Notes under the pieces: model-generated
The model's database searches: none
Told to the model about the DNA's origin: nothing
The model's input: the letters and a program-made list of their open reading frames with translations, nothing else
Program-made: the position numbers and the translations under genes
Part shown: positions 24,176 through 31,267 of the stretch, in pieces
Layout: each line of letters starts with the position of its first letter
Numbering within the stretch: position 1 is the first letter of the stretch
Source: an uncultured Fibrobacter sp.
GTDB lineage: Bacteria > Fibrobacterota > Fibrobacteria > Fibrobacterales > Fibrobacteraceae
Assembly (NCBI GenBank): GCA_946414075.1
Contig: CAMKNA010000025.1
Location: 1-33,168 of the forward strand
Length of the DNA stretch: 33,168 nucleotides
Direction: 5' to 3'

Positions 24176-26221
24176 CTATTCAATTTCTACTTTAATTTCC
24201 ACGCCAGGGAAAAAACCTTTGGGGTGGTTCACCACCGGCGAAAGCACGCTGCGAACCGCAGCCAGGTCCTGGGTCTTCAGGTAAAGCCTGCTCCAATGCA
24301 CATTCTGCACCACAGGCACAAAGGCTTCCACGGGCCCAAGCACCGTCAGGGACTTTTCCTTCTTGCAAAGGGCTTCAAGTTTCGACAGCGCCCCATTCAG
24401 GGCCGATTCGTCCCGACTTCCCACCGACACCGACACCAGCTTGCAGAAGGGCGGATAAAGCGCCACCTTCCGGTTCGAAAGTTCGCTCCGGGCAAAGCCC
24501 GCATAATCGTGGTTCAAGGCGAACTGCATCACAGGCTCGGAAGGGTTCAGCGTCTGAATCAAGACTCGCCCGCCACCCTGGGCACGGCCAGCACGACCCG
24601 CCGTCTGGCTTAAAAGCTGGAACAGCCGCTCCGTCCCGCGAAAATCGGGAATACCAAGCCCACTGTCGGCCCCCACGATCCCCACAAGACGCACTCCAGG
24701 AAAGTCGTGGCCCTTAGCCACCATCTGGGTCCCGAGCAAAATGTTGTGCTCACGGTTCCTGAAGGATTCCAGAATCTTTTCCACGGAGCCCACATTCTGG
24801 GTGGTGTCCCGGTCCATACGGGCCACGCGAGCACCCGGAATCCATTCTAGGATTTCCTCTTCCAGCTTCTCGATGGCACCGCCCACATACTCATAGGTTT
24901 CCGCCCCGCAAGAACTGCAAGGCATATTCTCCGGGTAGATCATGTTGCAGTAGTGGCACAAAAGTCCACGGTACTGCCGGTGGTAAACCAGGGGCACATG
25001 GCAATGCTTGCAGTACAGGGTCTCTCCACAGCTGCTGCACACCCGAATCTTGGAATAACCACGACGGTTCATCAGCACAATGGCCTGCTCCCCGGCAGAG
25101 ACGCATTCCGTCAGAGCCTCCCGCAGCTCGGGCGAAAGAAGCATTCCCTTCTGCTGACGGACAGCCGCCATGTCGATAATTTTTACATCGGGCAGGGGTG
25201 CTGCCGTAGCACGCTTTTTCAGGGAAAGCAACTCCAGGTGTCCCTGGTTCGCGTTATAAAAGGTCTCCAATGCCGGCGTGGCGGACCCAAGCACCACCAG
25301 GGCACCATACTTGTGGGCCAAATGGAACGCCAGTTCCCGGGTATGGTAACGGGGAGCCGGATCCTGCTGCTTGAAGGAGCCGTCATGCTCCTCGTCCAGA
25401 ATCACCACATCAAAGTCAAAGGGGGCAAGAATGGCACTCCGGGTCCCGAGAACCACCCGGGCATTCCCTCTCAGCACCGACAGGTAGGCGTCCCGCTTCT
25501 TGGGGGCCGAAAGGGCGGAATGCAGCACCGGCACAGGCACACCCAAAAAACTCTCGAACCGACCCGCCGTCTGGGGCGTAAGCCCGATTTCAGGCACAAG
25601 AATTAAAACCCGCAAGCCCCGTTCCAGAGCCACCCGGGCCAGTTCCTGGTACACACGGGTCTTGCCGCTGCCAGTAACCCCATGCAAAAGCGCCCCGCGG
25701 AACCCCGTTCCAGAAAGGCGGGCCACCAGGGCGTTCAACGCCGCCTGCTGCTCGTCCGTAAGGGGCGCGACACTTTCCGTACCTAAAGCCACGCCTTCTA
25801 TACCAGCATCCGCACCAAAACCTGCGGCCAGGGCATCCAGGTACTTCCCCAAATCCGAAGGCCAGAACACATTTAACGCCTTCATGGGCGTGCTTATGTA
25901 ATAGCGGGCCACCCATTCCAGGGCATCCATGAACCTTTCATTAAAAACATAACCCGAAGCATGGGGATAGGCGCACCGCACATCAAAAGCGGGCCTATCC
26001 GAGCTCACCTGAGCCACCAAAGCCAGCACGGGGTTCTTGCGGGTGGCAAACTGCACCCAAACCACGCTCCCCCGTTCAAGCTTCACACCCTCGGGAACTC
26101 CGTAGGTATAGACGGCGGGAGCCAGGGGAATATACACCTCGCAAAAACGGGAAAGTCCGCTGGACTTTCTCTTTTCCGCCACTTCCTGCGGCGCTTCCGT
26201 CTTAGGTATGCGTTTCGCCAC
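24176..26221 (-). CDS. priA: Primosomal protein N' (replication restart helicase PriA)
   Basis: 681 aa. PriA recognises stalled forks and reloads the replicative helicase. N-terminal 3' DNA-binding domain (FCEVYIPLAPAVYTYGVPEG), superfamily-2 helicase with Walker A GVTGSGKT (Lys187) and DEEH at 276-279, then eight zinc-binding cysteines in four CxxC pairs (CSSC, CKHC, CHYC, CSSC). The helicase C-terminal half has LLGTQMVAKGHDFP and QTAGRAGR. Start is GTG 26221 with GGCGGG about 5 nt upstream. The tRNA-Pro terminator lies upstream, so transcription may come partly from the tRNA. Confidence 0.96.
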   Translation of the reverse strand: MAKRIPKTEAPQEVAEKRKSSGLSRFCEVYIPLAPAVYTYGVPEGVKLERGSVVWVQFATRKNPVLALVAQVSSDRPAFDVRCAYPHASGYVFNERFMDALEWVARYYISTPMKALNVFWPSDLGKYLDALAAGFGADAGIEGVALGTESVAPLTDEQQAALNALVARLSGTGFRGALLHGVTGSGKTRVYQELARVALERGLRVLILVPEIGLTPQTAGRFESFLGVPVPVLHSALSAPKKRDAYLSVLRGNARVVLGTRSAILAPFDFDVVILDEEHDGSFKQQDPAPRYHTRELAFHLAHKYGALVVLGSATPALETFYNANQGHLELLSLKKRATAAPLPDVKIIDMAAVRQQKGMLLSPELREALTECVSAGEQAIVLMNRRGYSKIRVCSSCGETLYCKHCHVPLVYHRQYRGLLCHYCNMIYPENMPCSSCGAETYEYVGGAIEKLEEEILEWIPGARVARMDRDTTQNVGSVEKILESFRNREHNILLGTQMVAKGHDFPGVRLVGIVGADSGLGIPDFRGTERLFQLLSQTAGRAGRAQGGGRVLIQTLNPSEPVMQFALNHDYAGFARSELSNRKVALYPPFCKLVSVSVGSRDESALNGALSKLEALCKKEKSLTVLGPVEAFVPVVQNVHWSRLYLKTQDLAAVRSVLSPVVNHPKGFFPGVEIKVEIE

Positions 26222-26261
26222 TTCCCGCCTTCAGAACAAAAACCTTCTAAACACAAAATAG

Positions 26262-26290
26262 AAAAGACCCGCTACAAAAGCGGGTCTTTT
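26262..26290. terminator. Terminator of tRNA-Pro
   Basis: AAAAGACCCGC (26262-26272) pairs with GCGGGTCTTTT (26280-26290), 11 bp, with a 7-nt loop. On the minus strand it lies directly after the tRNA and ends in a T-run, just upstream of priA. Confidence 0.85.
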
Positions 26291-26292
26291 TA

Positions 26293-26366
26293 TCGGGATG
26301 ACTGAATTCGAATCAGCGACCTCTTGAACCCCATTCAAGCGCTCTACCAGGCTGAGCTACATCCCG
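26293..26366 (-). tRNA. tRNA-Pro (anticodon GGG)
   Basis: 74 nt on the minus strand. Acceptor CGGGATG/CATCCCG, D arm GCTC...GAGC with the Pro-type AGCCTGGTA loop, anticodon stem CTTGA/TCAAG with loop ATGGGGT giving anticodon GGG, T arm GCTGA-TTCGAAT-TCAGT, discriminator A. The 3' CCA is not encoded. A Bacteroidetes-like promoter lies 20 bp upstream. Confidence 0.96.
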
Positions 26367-26386
26367 AGACTCTTACAAGAGTGCAC

Positions 26387-26417
26387 CAAAGGTAGTTAAA
26401 CTCTTTCCAATTTTCAA
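26387..26417 (-). promoter_or_regulatory. Bacteroidetes-type promoter of tRNA-Pro
   Basis: On the minus strand TTG (complement of 26415-26417) is followed after 20 bp by TACCTTTG (complement of 26387-26394). This fits the -33 TTG and -7 TAnnTTTG consensus known for Bacteroidetes, and it sits 20 bp before the tRNA. Confidence 0.6.
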
Positions 26418-26463
26418 GGCGAAATCCCTAAAAAATCGAATTTTTCGCACTTTTCGGACTAAA

Positions 26464-27195
26464 CTACTCCTTCCAGTAGCCCACAATCAACACCTCGGGG
26501 GTAGCCTTCGGGTACTTCTTGCTCTTGAAGCCCACAATCTTGCGAATGCTCCGTTGCTTCAGTTCCAGGCCTTCCCTCAGGAGTCCCTTGGTGGTAAGCG
26601 TCACCTTCAGGCCGGGAACCTTGCCCCCCTCCTTGATCTGGTCCAGCTTGTCCACATTCAGCATTACGGGCTTAGAGGTCATGGAAAACTCCCGTTCGGC
26701 GGCGGGGTCCAGGAACAGGTCGGGGCGCTCCTTCTTGTCGGTCTCCCAAACATAGAAGGTCCAGGTCCGCTTTTCGCCCTTGGCGTAAAAGCCCGTGTCA
26801 AAGAGCTTTTCGCCAAAGAATACGGGGGCCTTCACAAATCCGTCCAGAGTGGCGGTATAGGGTTTGCCATCGGTACCCACCATCACCACCACGGGGTTAA
26901 TCTGACCGTCCATGCCAGCAAAGTCCATATCAAACTCGATGGTCACCTCACTGCCCGCCGCAATCTTTTTCGGGAACTTGAAATTGGACATCCCTACACC
27001 CTGCCCCATGACACTTTCCAGGCTGATTTCCTTGCCGGAAACATTGGCCCCCTTAAGGACCACATGCTTCACCTCTCCCTGGTCTGCATAGCCGATAGGA
27101 TAGGGTTCAGGAACAAAACGGATGGACTCGTCAGCGAAAGACATCGCGGCACATGTGATGGCCGCCACAAGTAAGCACCTATATTTTTTCGTCAT
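26464..27195 (-). CDS. Secreted DUF1573-like protein
   Basis: 243 aa from ATG 27195. Signal peptide MTKKYRCLLVAAITCAAMSFA. Residues about 35-120 (VVLKGANVSGKEISLESV, then FPKKIAAGSEVTIEFDMDFAGMDGQ, then VVVMVGTDGKPYTATLDGFV) follow the Ig-like DUF1573 pattern common in FCB-group exported proteins, though the usual CGC motif is absent. The remainder is unrecognised. The longer frame up to 27357 starts inside promoter DNA and would hide the signal peptide, so it is rejected. A TAnnTTT promoter with TTG lies just upstream. Function unknown; probably periplasmic. Confidence 0.78.
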   Translation of the reverse strand: MTKKYRCLLVAAITCAAMSFADESIRFVPEPYPIGYADQGEVKHVVLKGANVSGKEISLESVMGQGVGMSNFKFPKKIAAGSEVTIEFDMDFAGMDGQINPVVVMVGTDGKPYTATLDGFVKAPVFFGEKLFDTGFYAKGEKRTWTFYVWETDKKERPDLFLDPAAEREFSMTSKPVMLNVDKLDQIKEGGKVPGLKVTLTTKGLLREGLELKQRSIRKIVGFKSKKYPKATPEVLIVGYWKE

Positions 27196-27200
27196 AGTGA

Positions 27201-27233
27201 TAAATATAACATTTTCACCCTTATTTTGACCAA
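27201..27233 (-). promoter_or_regulatory. Promoter of the DUF1573-like gene
   Basis: On the minus strand TTG (complement of 27231-27233), a 22-bp spacer and TATATTTA (complement of 27201-27208) precede the ATG by 5 bp. This is a near match to TTG/TAnnTTTG, again with almost no leader and no ribosome-binding site. Confidence 0.45.
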
Positions 27234-27260
27234 TATGGTACCCCACCCCGCAAAAAAACT

Positions 27261-27268
27261 TATATTGA
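27261..27268 (+). promoter_or_regulatory. Possible promoter element of the LPP20 operon
   Basis: TATATTGA lies 30 bp before the ATG at 27299, leaving room for a leader of about 25 nt that carries AGGAG 8 bp before the ATG. Confidence 0.35.
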
Positions 27269-27298
27269 GACGGTAAAACTAAAATCAGGAGAACAACC

Positions 27299-27853
27299 AT
27301 GAAAAAGATTCTTGCCCTTTTAACCTTCGCCCTGTTCATTATCGGCTGCGCAGGCACTCCTCAGGAACAGTCCGCCAACAAGATGATGAAGATGCAACAA
27401 GAGAAAAACGAACTGCTGGACAAGGGTGTCGTGGCCGGAATCGGCATTGGTGAATCCAAGAACGAACAGATGGCATACGACGAAGCCGACCTGAACGCCC
27501 GTACCGATGTGGCACGCTCCATGGAATCCAAGGTCGAAGCCCTCATTCGCAACTACCAGGAAGAAGTGGGCGACGAACTGACCCAGCACAAGGAAGCCGT
27601 CAAGAAGAATGTGGTTTCCGACATGCAGAATGGTGTCAGCATCGTCAAGATGGACATGGAATTCCAGGAAGAGACCGGCAAGTACAAGGTCTACGCCATT
27701 GCTGCCATGAACACCGAAGCCTTCAAGAAGGCCTTCGAAGCCGCCCTGGCCGCCCAGAAAGCCAATGTGGACCGCGCCCGCGCCATGAAGGGCTACGCCG
27801 ACCTGGACAACGCCGCTGCAGCTCTTGACCAATACAAGGCCAACCAGAAATGA
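27299..27853 (+). CDS. LPP20-family lipoprotein
   Basis: 184 aa. Lipoprotein signal peptide with Cys17 after FIIG. After the tether comes the LPP20-type domain: GVVAGIGIGESKNEQMAYDE, ADLNARTDVARSMESKVEAL, then the YKVYAIAAMNTEAFKKAFE strand-helix. The family includes Helicobacter Lpp20 and Vibrio FlgP, outer-membrane lipoproteins. It is the first gene of a three-gene operon: its stop overlaps the next start (ATGA at 27850), and the third gene carries a related domain. AGGAG lies 8 bp upstream of the ATG. Likely outer-membrane anchored. Confidence 0.88.
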   Translation: MKKILALLTFALFIIGCAGTPQEQSANKMMKMQQEKNELLDKGVVAGIGIGESKNEQMAYDEADLNARTDVARSMESKVEALIRNYQEEVGDELTQHKEAVKKNVVSDMQNGVSIVKMDMEFQEETGKYKVYAIAAMNTEAFKKAFEAALAAQKANVDRARAMKGYADLDNAAAALDQYKANQK

Positions 27854-28764
27854 TTCTTTCCAAGCGCTATGTTCTGGCCGCAGCACTACTGTGCCTTGCG
27901 GCCTGTTCTTCGTCGCCAAAGCCCTCCTACGAGAAAGAGAGGGCTCGCGCCCACGCTGGGTATAGCGAACTGGACAACTCCACCACCTACACATCCGACT
28001 ACACAGGGACTGGCGCACCCGTAAGCTACGCCGACATTCCCCGGCCCGTCCTGATGGTGCTACCAGCCGAATCCGCCAAGGGGGATCTGGCCAGGGCCGC
28101 CCTGGAAGGAATCAACGGGTACCTCACCGAAAAAGGCTACGAGGTCCGTTCCCAGGAGGCTTCAGAAGACCTGTCCAACCTAATCCAGATGCAGGGCGAC
28201 ATTTCCGGCAACGGCGACGACATGGCCTATGTGGCGGGGCTGGCTCTGGGAGCTGACATCTATGTCAAGTTTTCCAGTTCCGTCAAGAACAACATGGTAA
28301 TAGCAGAAGTTTCCGCCTACGAGACTTCCACCGCAAGGTTGCTGGGTACCAAGACCGGCACTGTACAGGGGCACGGTTCGACCAAAGATAACCTGCACTA
28401 CCTGGTCCATTCCGCTGCAGAAAAGGCTATGCCCGCCCTGGAACGCACCATCTTCTCCTATTGGTCCGAAGACCAGAAGATGGGCGTACAGTACAAGGTG
28501 GTCATGCATATCGGCGAGCGGTTCACCGGAACAGCCCTAGAAGACCTCCAGGACCAGGGAATTTCCAATCTCAGGGGACGCTTCAAGTCGGTGAGAGTGA
28601 ACGCCATGACCCCAAAGACTATTGATTTGGTGGTCTACGCAAATCCAGCAGAATATCCAGACGCCTTTGCCGTCTATTCCGCCATTCGCCAGTCCATGGC
28701 AAGTCTCGCCCAGGCCAAAAAGAACAACATCGTCAACAAGCTGATTATCCTGGAACTAAACTAG
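27850..28764 (+). CDS. DUF6175-like lipoprotein
   Basis: 304 aa. Lipobox LAAC with Cys19, then a Ser/Tyr/Thr-rich tether. From residue about 62 (PRPVLMVLPAESAKGDLARA) the pattern fits DUF6175 proteins of Bacteroidetes: an N-terminal alpha/beta domain with LALGADIYVKFS, reminiscent of TolB-N/CsgG-type envelope proteins, followed by a second domain ending AVYSAIRQSMA. The family name is from memory of its pattern and is not certain. Translation is coupled to the LPP20 gene by the 4-bp ATGA overlap; the third gene follows after 13 bp. Probably a periplasm-facing outer-membrane protein working with both neighbours. Confidence 0.78.
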   Translation: MILSKRYVLAAALLCLAACSSSPKPSYEKERARAHAGYSELDNSTTYTSDYTGTGAPVSYADIPRPVLMVLPAESAKGDLARAALEGINGYLTEKGYEVRSQEASEDLSNLIQMQGDISGNGDDMAYVAGLALGADIYVKFSSSVKNNMVIAEVSAYETSTARLLGTKTGTVQGHGSTKDNLHYLVHSAAEKAMPALERTIFSYWSEDQKMGVQYKVVMHIGERFTGTALEDLQDQGISNLRGRFKSVRVNAMTPKTIDLVVYANPAEYPDAFAVYSAIRQSMASLAQAKKNNIVNKLIILELN

Positions 28765-28777
28765 TAGGGGCGTCGGC

Positions 28778-29950
28778 ATGTTTCTGCGTATTACAAGCGT
28801 CCTGTTGATCCTTGTGTCCCTGGCCACGGCCCGCGTCGTCACATGGACCGCCTATTCCGAGGTTTCCCAGACCGTCGCAGACGAGGAGGCCATCGCGGGG
28901 GTGGCAAGACAGATTTCAGCAAAGGTGGACGCGTCCACCACCGTATCCCGCAGCGAGCAAGATTCGGGAGACAGGTCCACAGCAAGCAAGTCCATCCGCG
29001 TCAACAATTCCGTCCGTTCGGACATCTTTCTCAAGGGAGTCAAGCTCCAGAAGCTCCCCAAAAAAGGCAAGAAGTTTGGGGCCAGCGCCTCCCTGGACCT
29101 GGACGAACTGACGGCCAACTACCGTTTCAATCTTGAAACCATCCAGAAGGAAGTGACCGATATCGAGACCCGGGCAAAGAAGGCCATCGGCGAGAAGCTC
29201 TATGTCCAGGCGGAGAATCTCCTGAACGAAATTCCCCACAAGGCCGCAAAGCACCAGGCCATTCTCGACGAAATGTCCATCTATGTCCCCCTGGACAATT
29301 CCATGAGACTAGCGACAAGTTCTACCGCCTTGCGTGACTCCCTTGTCAGCATATTACGTGGGCTAAAAATCCTTGTGGTCACCGAAAGCAGCCTTACCGT
29401 CAAGGTCACCAAGGGCGGAACCGCCATTCCCCACTTCCCGCTTTTTGCTGAACACAACGGCAAGCCCGTGGCCAGCGCCACCACCGATTCAAACGGGATT
29501 GCCTCCTTCCATATTCCACCAAAAGAGCTCCAGAAACCACCCCACGAACTATCCATCATCCCGGGACTTTCCCTGAACCTGCGGAGTGCCACCGGAATCC
29601 AGACCATCACGCTTCGCTACCCAATGGACATTCCGGAATGCAAAGTGAACTTGGAGTGCAAAGTCTCCCCCATGGCCTGCAATGCCACACTTACCAAGCT
29701 TTCTGACGCCTTCGGGCAGGTAGTACAGTCTACGCGGGCCACCATCACCACGGTGCAGGTCCAGGCCAACCCCACAAGAACGCTCAAGAACCTGACCAGC
29801 TACGAAGTAACGCTTTCCCTAACCCGTGCAGACAAACAGTGCCAATGGACCGGTACAGGCACAGGCCGCAACAAAGAAGAGGCTGTTGTCTCAGCCATCA
29901 AGAAGATGGACACGGGCTCCTGCCTGCAGACACTTGACATTTGTCAGTAG
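28778..29950 (+). CDS. Secreted protein with N-terminal LPP20/FlgT-N-like domain
   Basis: 390 aa. A signal peptide ends near LATARV. Residues about 25-115 (WTAYSEVSQTVADEEAIAGV, ARQISAKVDAS, then LQKLPKKGKKFGASASLDLD) have the 'duplicated small domain on a helix' layout of LPP20 and the FlgT N-domain. A helical segment (115-175) and an Ig-like stretch (residues about 208-285, GGTAIPHFPLFAEHNGKPVA, then SNGIASFHIP) follow, then a Cys-rich C-terminal domain with five Cys. Third gene of the LPP20-DUF6175 operon, with AGGGG before the ATG. In Vibrio, FlgO-FlgP-FlgT are encoded together and build flagellar H-rings; no flagellar genes occur here, so another envelope ring or complex is conceivable. 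Confidence 0.72.
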   Translation: MFLRITSVLLILVSLATARVVTWTAYSEVSQTVADEEAIAGVARQISAKVDASTTVSRSEQDSGDRSTASKSIRVNNSVRSDIFLKGVKLQKLPKKGKKFGASASLDLDELTANYRFNLETIQKEVTDIETRAKKAIGEKLYVQAENLLNEIPHKAAKHQAILDEMSIYVPLDNSMRLATSSTALRDSLVSILRGLKILVVTESSLTVKVTKGGTAIPHFPLFAEHNGKPVASATTDSNGIASFHIPPKELQKPPHELSIIPGLSLNLRSATGIQTITLRYPMDIPECKVNLECKVSPMACNATLTKLSDAFGQVVQSTRATITTVQVQANPTRTLKNLTSYEVTLSLTRADKQCQWTGTGTGRNKEEAVVSAIKKMDTGSCLQTLDICQ

Positions 29951-29986
29951 ACCCACATTCGTCATCCTCATCCCCTCCTCATCGTC

Positions 29987-30029
29987 ATCCTCGTCCCGCA
30001 TCAAGTGCGGGATAAACTCCGGCGAGGAT
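29987..30029. repeat. Nested palindrome downstream of the LPP20 operon
   Basis: TCCCGCA (29994-30000) pairs with TGCGGGA (30006-30012) around TCAAG, and ATCCTCG (29987-29993) pairs with CGAGGAT (30023-30029). The stretch before it, 29959-29990, is a CTCATC/GTCATC-rich run. It resembles the elements at 156 and 18113 and could serve as a terminator: a T-run follows at 30034. Confidence 0.5.
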
Positions 30030-30038
30030 CTTATTTTT

Positions 30039-30046
30039 TATATTTG
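30039..30046 (+). promoter_or_regulatory. TAnnTTTG element for the duplicated-domain gene
   Basis: TATATTTG is a perfect TAnnTTTG match, 39 bp before the ATG at 30086. No TTG is found at the -33 distance. Confidence 0.4.
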
Positions 30047-30085
30047 TCTAGCCTAAATAATTGTATCAAATAATAGGAATGAACT

Positions 30086-31102
30086 ATGGCCTCTGAAAAT
30101 GCGATTATCGAACGCGCCGAAATGTACCTGCGCAAACTGTCCTGCGGCATCAACCCCCTTACCGACGAGAGTCTCCCCGAAGGGGACAGCTGTAAGCAAG
30201 AAAGAATCAGCAAGTGCCTGGCCTATGTGGCGTCCCTGTTGCAGCAGCAGCTGAACCACGACCAGGTGGCTCCCGTAAGGGCCGTATCCACGAGCGCCAC
30301 ACCGCGAAAGGGCATCCAGAAGGCCCCCAAGACGCCCAAACAGCCCCTCTCTATCGCCCCCGAATCTATCGGCAACTACCGCTTTTTCGACTACCCCGTC
30401 TCCATTTCCCGTGTGGTCCGCAACATCAACGAACTGATCCCGGCAGGCGTAAACATGAACCACCTGCTCTACGCCGATGTAGCGAACTTTTTGGTCCAAC
30501 AGGGCATTCTCTCTAGGCAAATGGCCGAAAACGGCTCCGAAGCAAACCTACCCACGGAGCTGGGCGAAACCTACGGTTTTGAGAAGGGCGAATCCGACCT
30601 GCGGGGCCACCACAACATCTACACGCAATGCTGGGAAAAGGCGCAGCAGTATATCCTGGACAATCTCCAGAAATGCATCGATATCGCCAACGAGCGCTTT
30701 GCCACCCGCGAGGCCACAAGTACTGACAACAGCGCAGGCGAAAACAAGCGCAAGTCCAGACAGAAATTTCACCTTTCGGCAGAAGAGCTGAACAACTACC
30801 CCACAGACGAAACTCCCATACCGGTAAGCGAAATCGCCCGCAGGCTCAACACCCTGGTAGGCCCTGAAATGGAACGCATTTACTACAAAGTAATCCGTGA
30901 CTGGTATGTGGCCGAAGGCTACCTGGAATTCAAGGAATCCCCCGACGGCAAGGGCGCCTTTTTGCCCACCGAAAAAGGCGCTCTCGCAGGTCTCATGGTA
31001 GAGTCCCGCACGGGCAAGCTGGGGGAACTTTTCGATGTGGTCATGTACGACCCCAAGGCCCAGCGCTTGTTCCTGGACCACCTTGCCCAAGCCGCGAATT
31101 AG
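30086..31102 (+). CDS. Cytoplasmic protein with an internally duplicated domain, function unknown
   Basis: 338 aa, no signal peptide. The N-terminus (ERAEMYLRKLSCGINPLTDE, then RISKCLAYVASLL) resembles short uncharacterised proteins of Firmicutes that begin with a GINPLTGE motif. Two copies of a roughly 95-residue domain follow (about 102-197 and 241-337). Each starts with a PVS-I-R helix, has a DV/WYV-Q-G-L core, an LPTE-G block and a C-terminal (W/D)xKAQxxxLD-L ending. A charged linker joins them. The pattern suggests winged-helix-like DNA- or protein-binding modules, but this is inference. It sits alone between the LPP20 operon and GH45; a terminator follows. Confidence 0.8.
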   Translation: MASENAIIERAEMYLRKLSCGINPLTDESLPEGDSCKQERISKCLAYVASLLQQQLNHDQVAPVRAVSTSATPRKGIQKAPKTPKQPLSIAPESIGNYRFFDYPVSISRVVRNINELIPAGVNMNHLLYADVANFLVQQGILSRQMAENGSEANLPTELGETYGFEKGESDLRGHHNIYTQCWEKAQQYILDNLQKCIDIANERFATREATSTDNSAGENKRKSRQKFHLSAEELNNYPTDETPIPVSEIARRLNTLVGPEMERIYYKVIRDWYVAEGYLEFKESPDGKGAFLPTEKGALAGLMVESRTGKLGELFDVVMYDPKAQRLFLDHLAQAAN

Positions 31103-31147
31103 TAAAATTTCCCTTACTTTTTGAGAAAAACAGAAAAATAACAGAAA

Positions 31148-31168
31148 AAACCACCCCAAAAGTGGTTT
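31148..31168 (+). terminator. Terminator after the duplicated-domain gene
   Basis: AAACCAC (31148-31154) pairs with GTGGTTT (31162-31168) around CCCAAAA, followed by ATTTTGTT. It is a moderate intrinsic terminator 46 bp after the stop. Confidence 0.65.
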
Positions 31169-31226
31169 ATTTTGTTGTCTCTCATCACCCTAAACTCTTT
31201 TTTACAAGACAATCTGGACATATTAA

Positions 31227-31234
31227 TATATTTT
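31227..31234 (+). promoter_or_regulatory. Possible GH45 promoter element
   Basis: TATATTTT lies 33 bp before the GH45 ATG, leaving a leader that contains GAGAGAGGA. Confidence 0.35.
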
Positions 31235-31267
31235 TCATGCTGGGTGTTGGGTATTGAGAGAGGATTT

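Noticed and set aside
29951..29992. CTCATC/GTCATC-rich run as a separate microsatellite
   Set aside because: Too short and irregular; it is treated as the flank of the nested palindrome at 29987.
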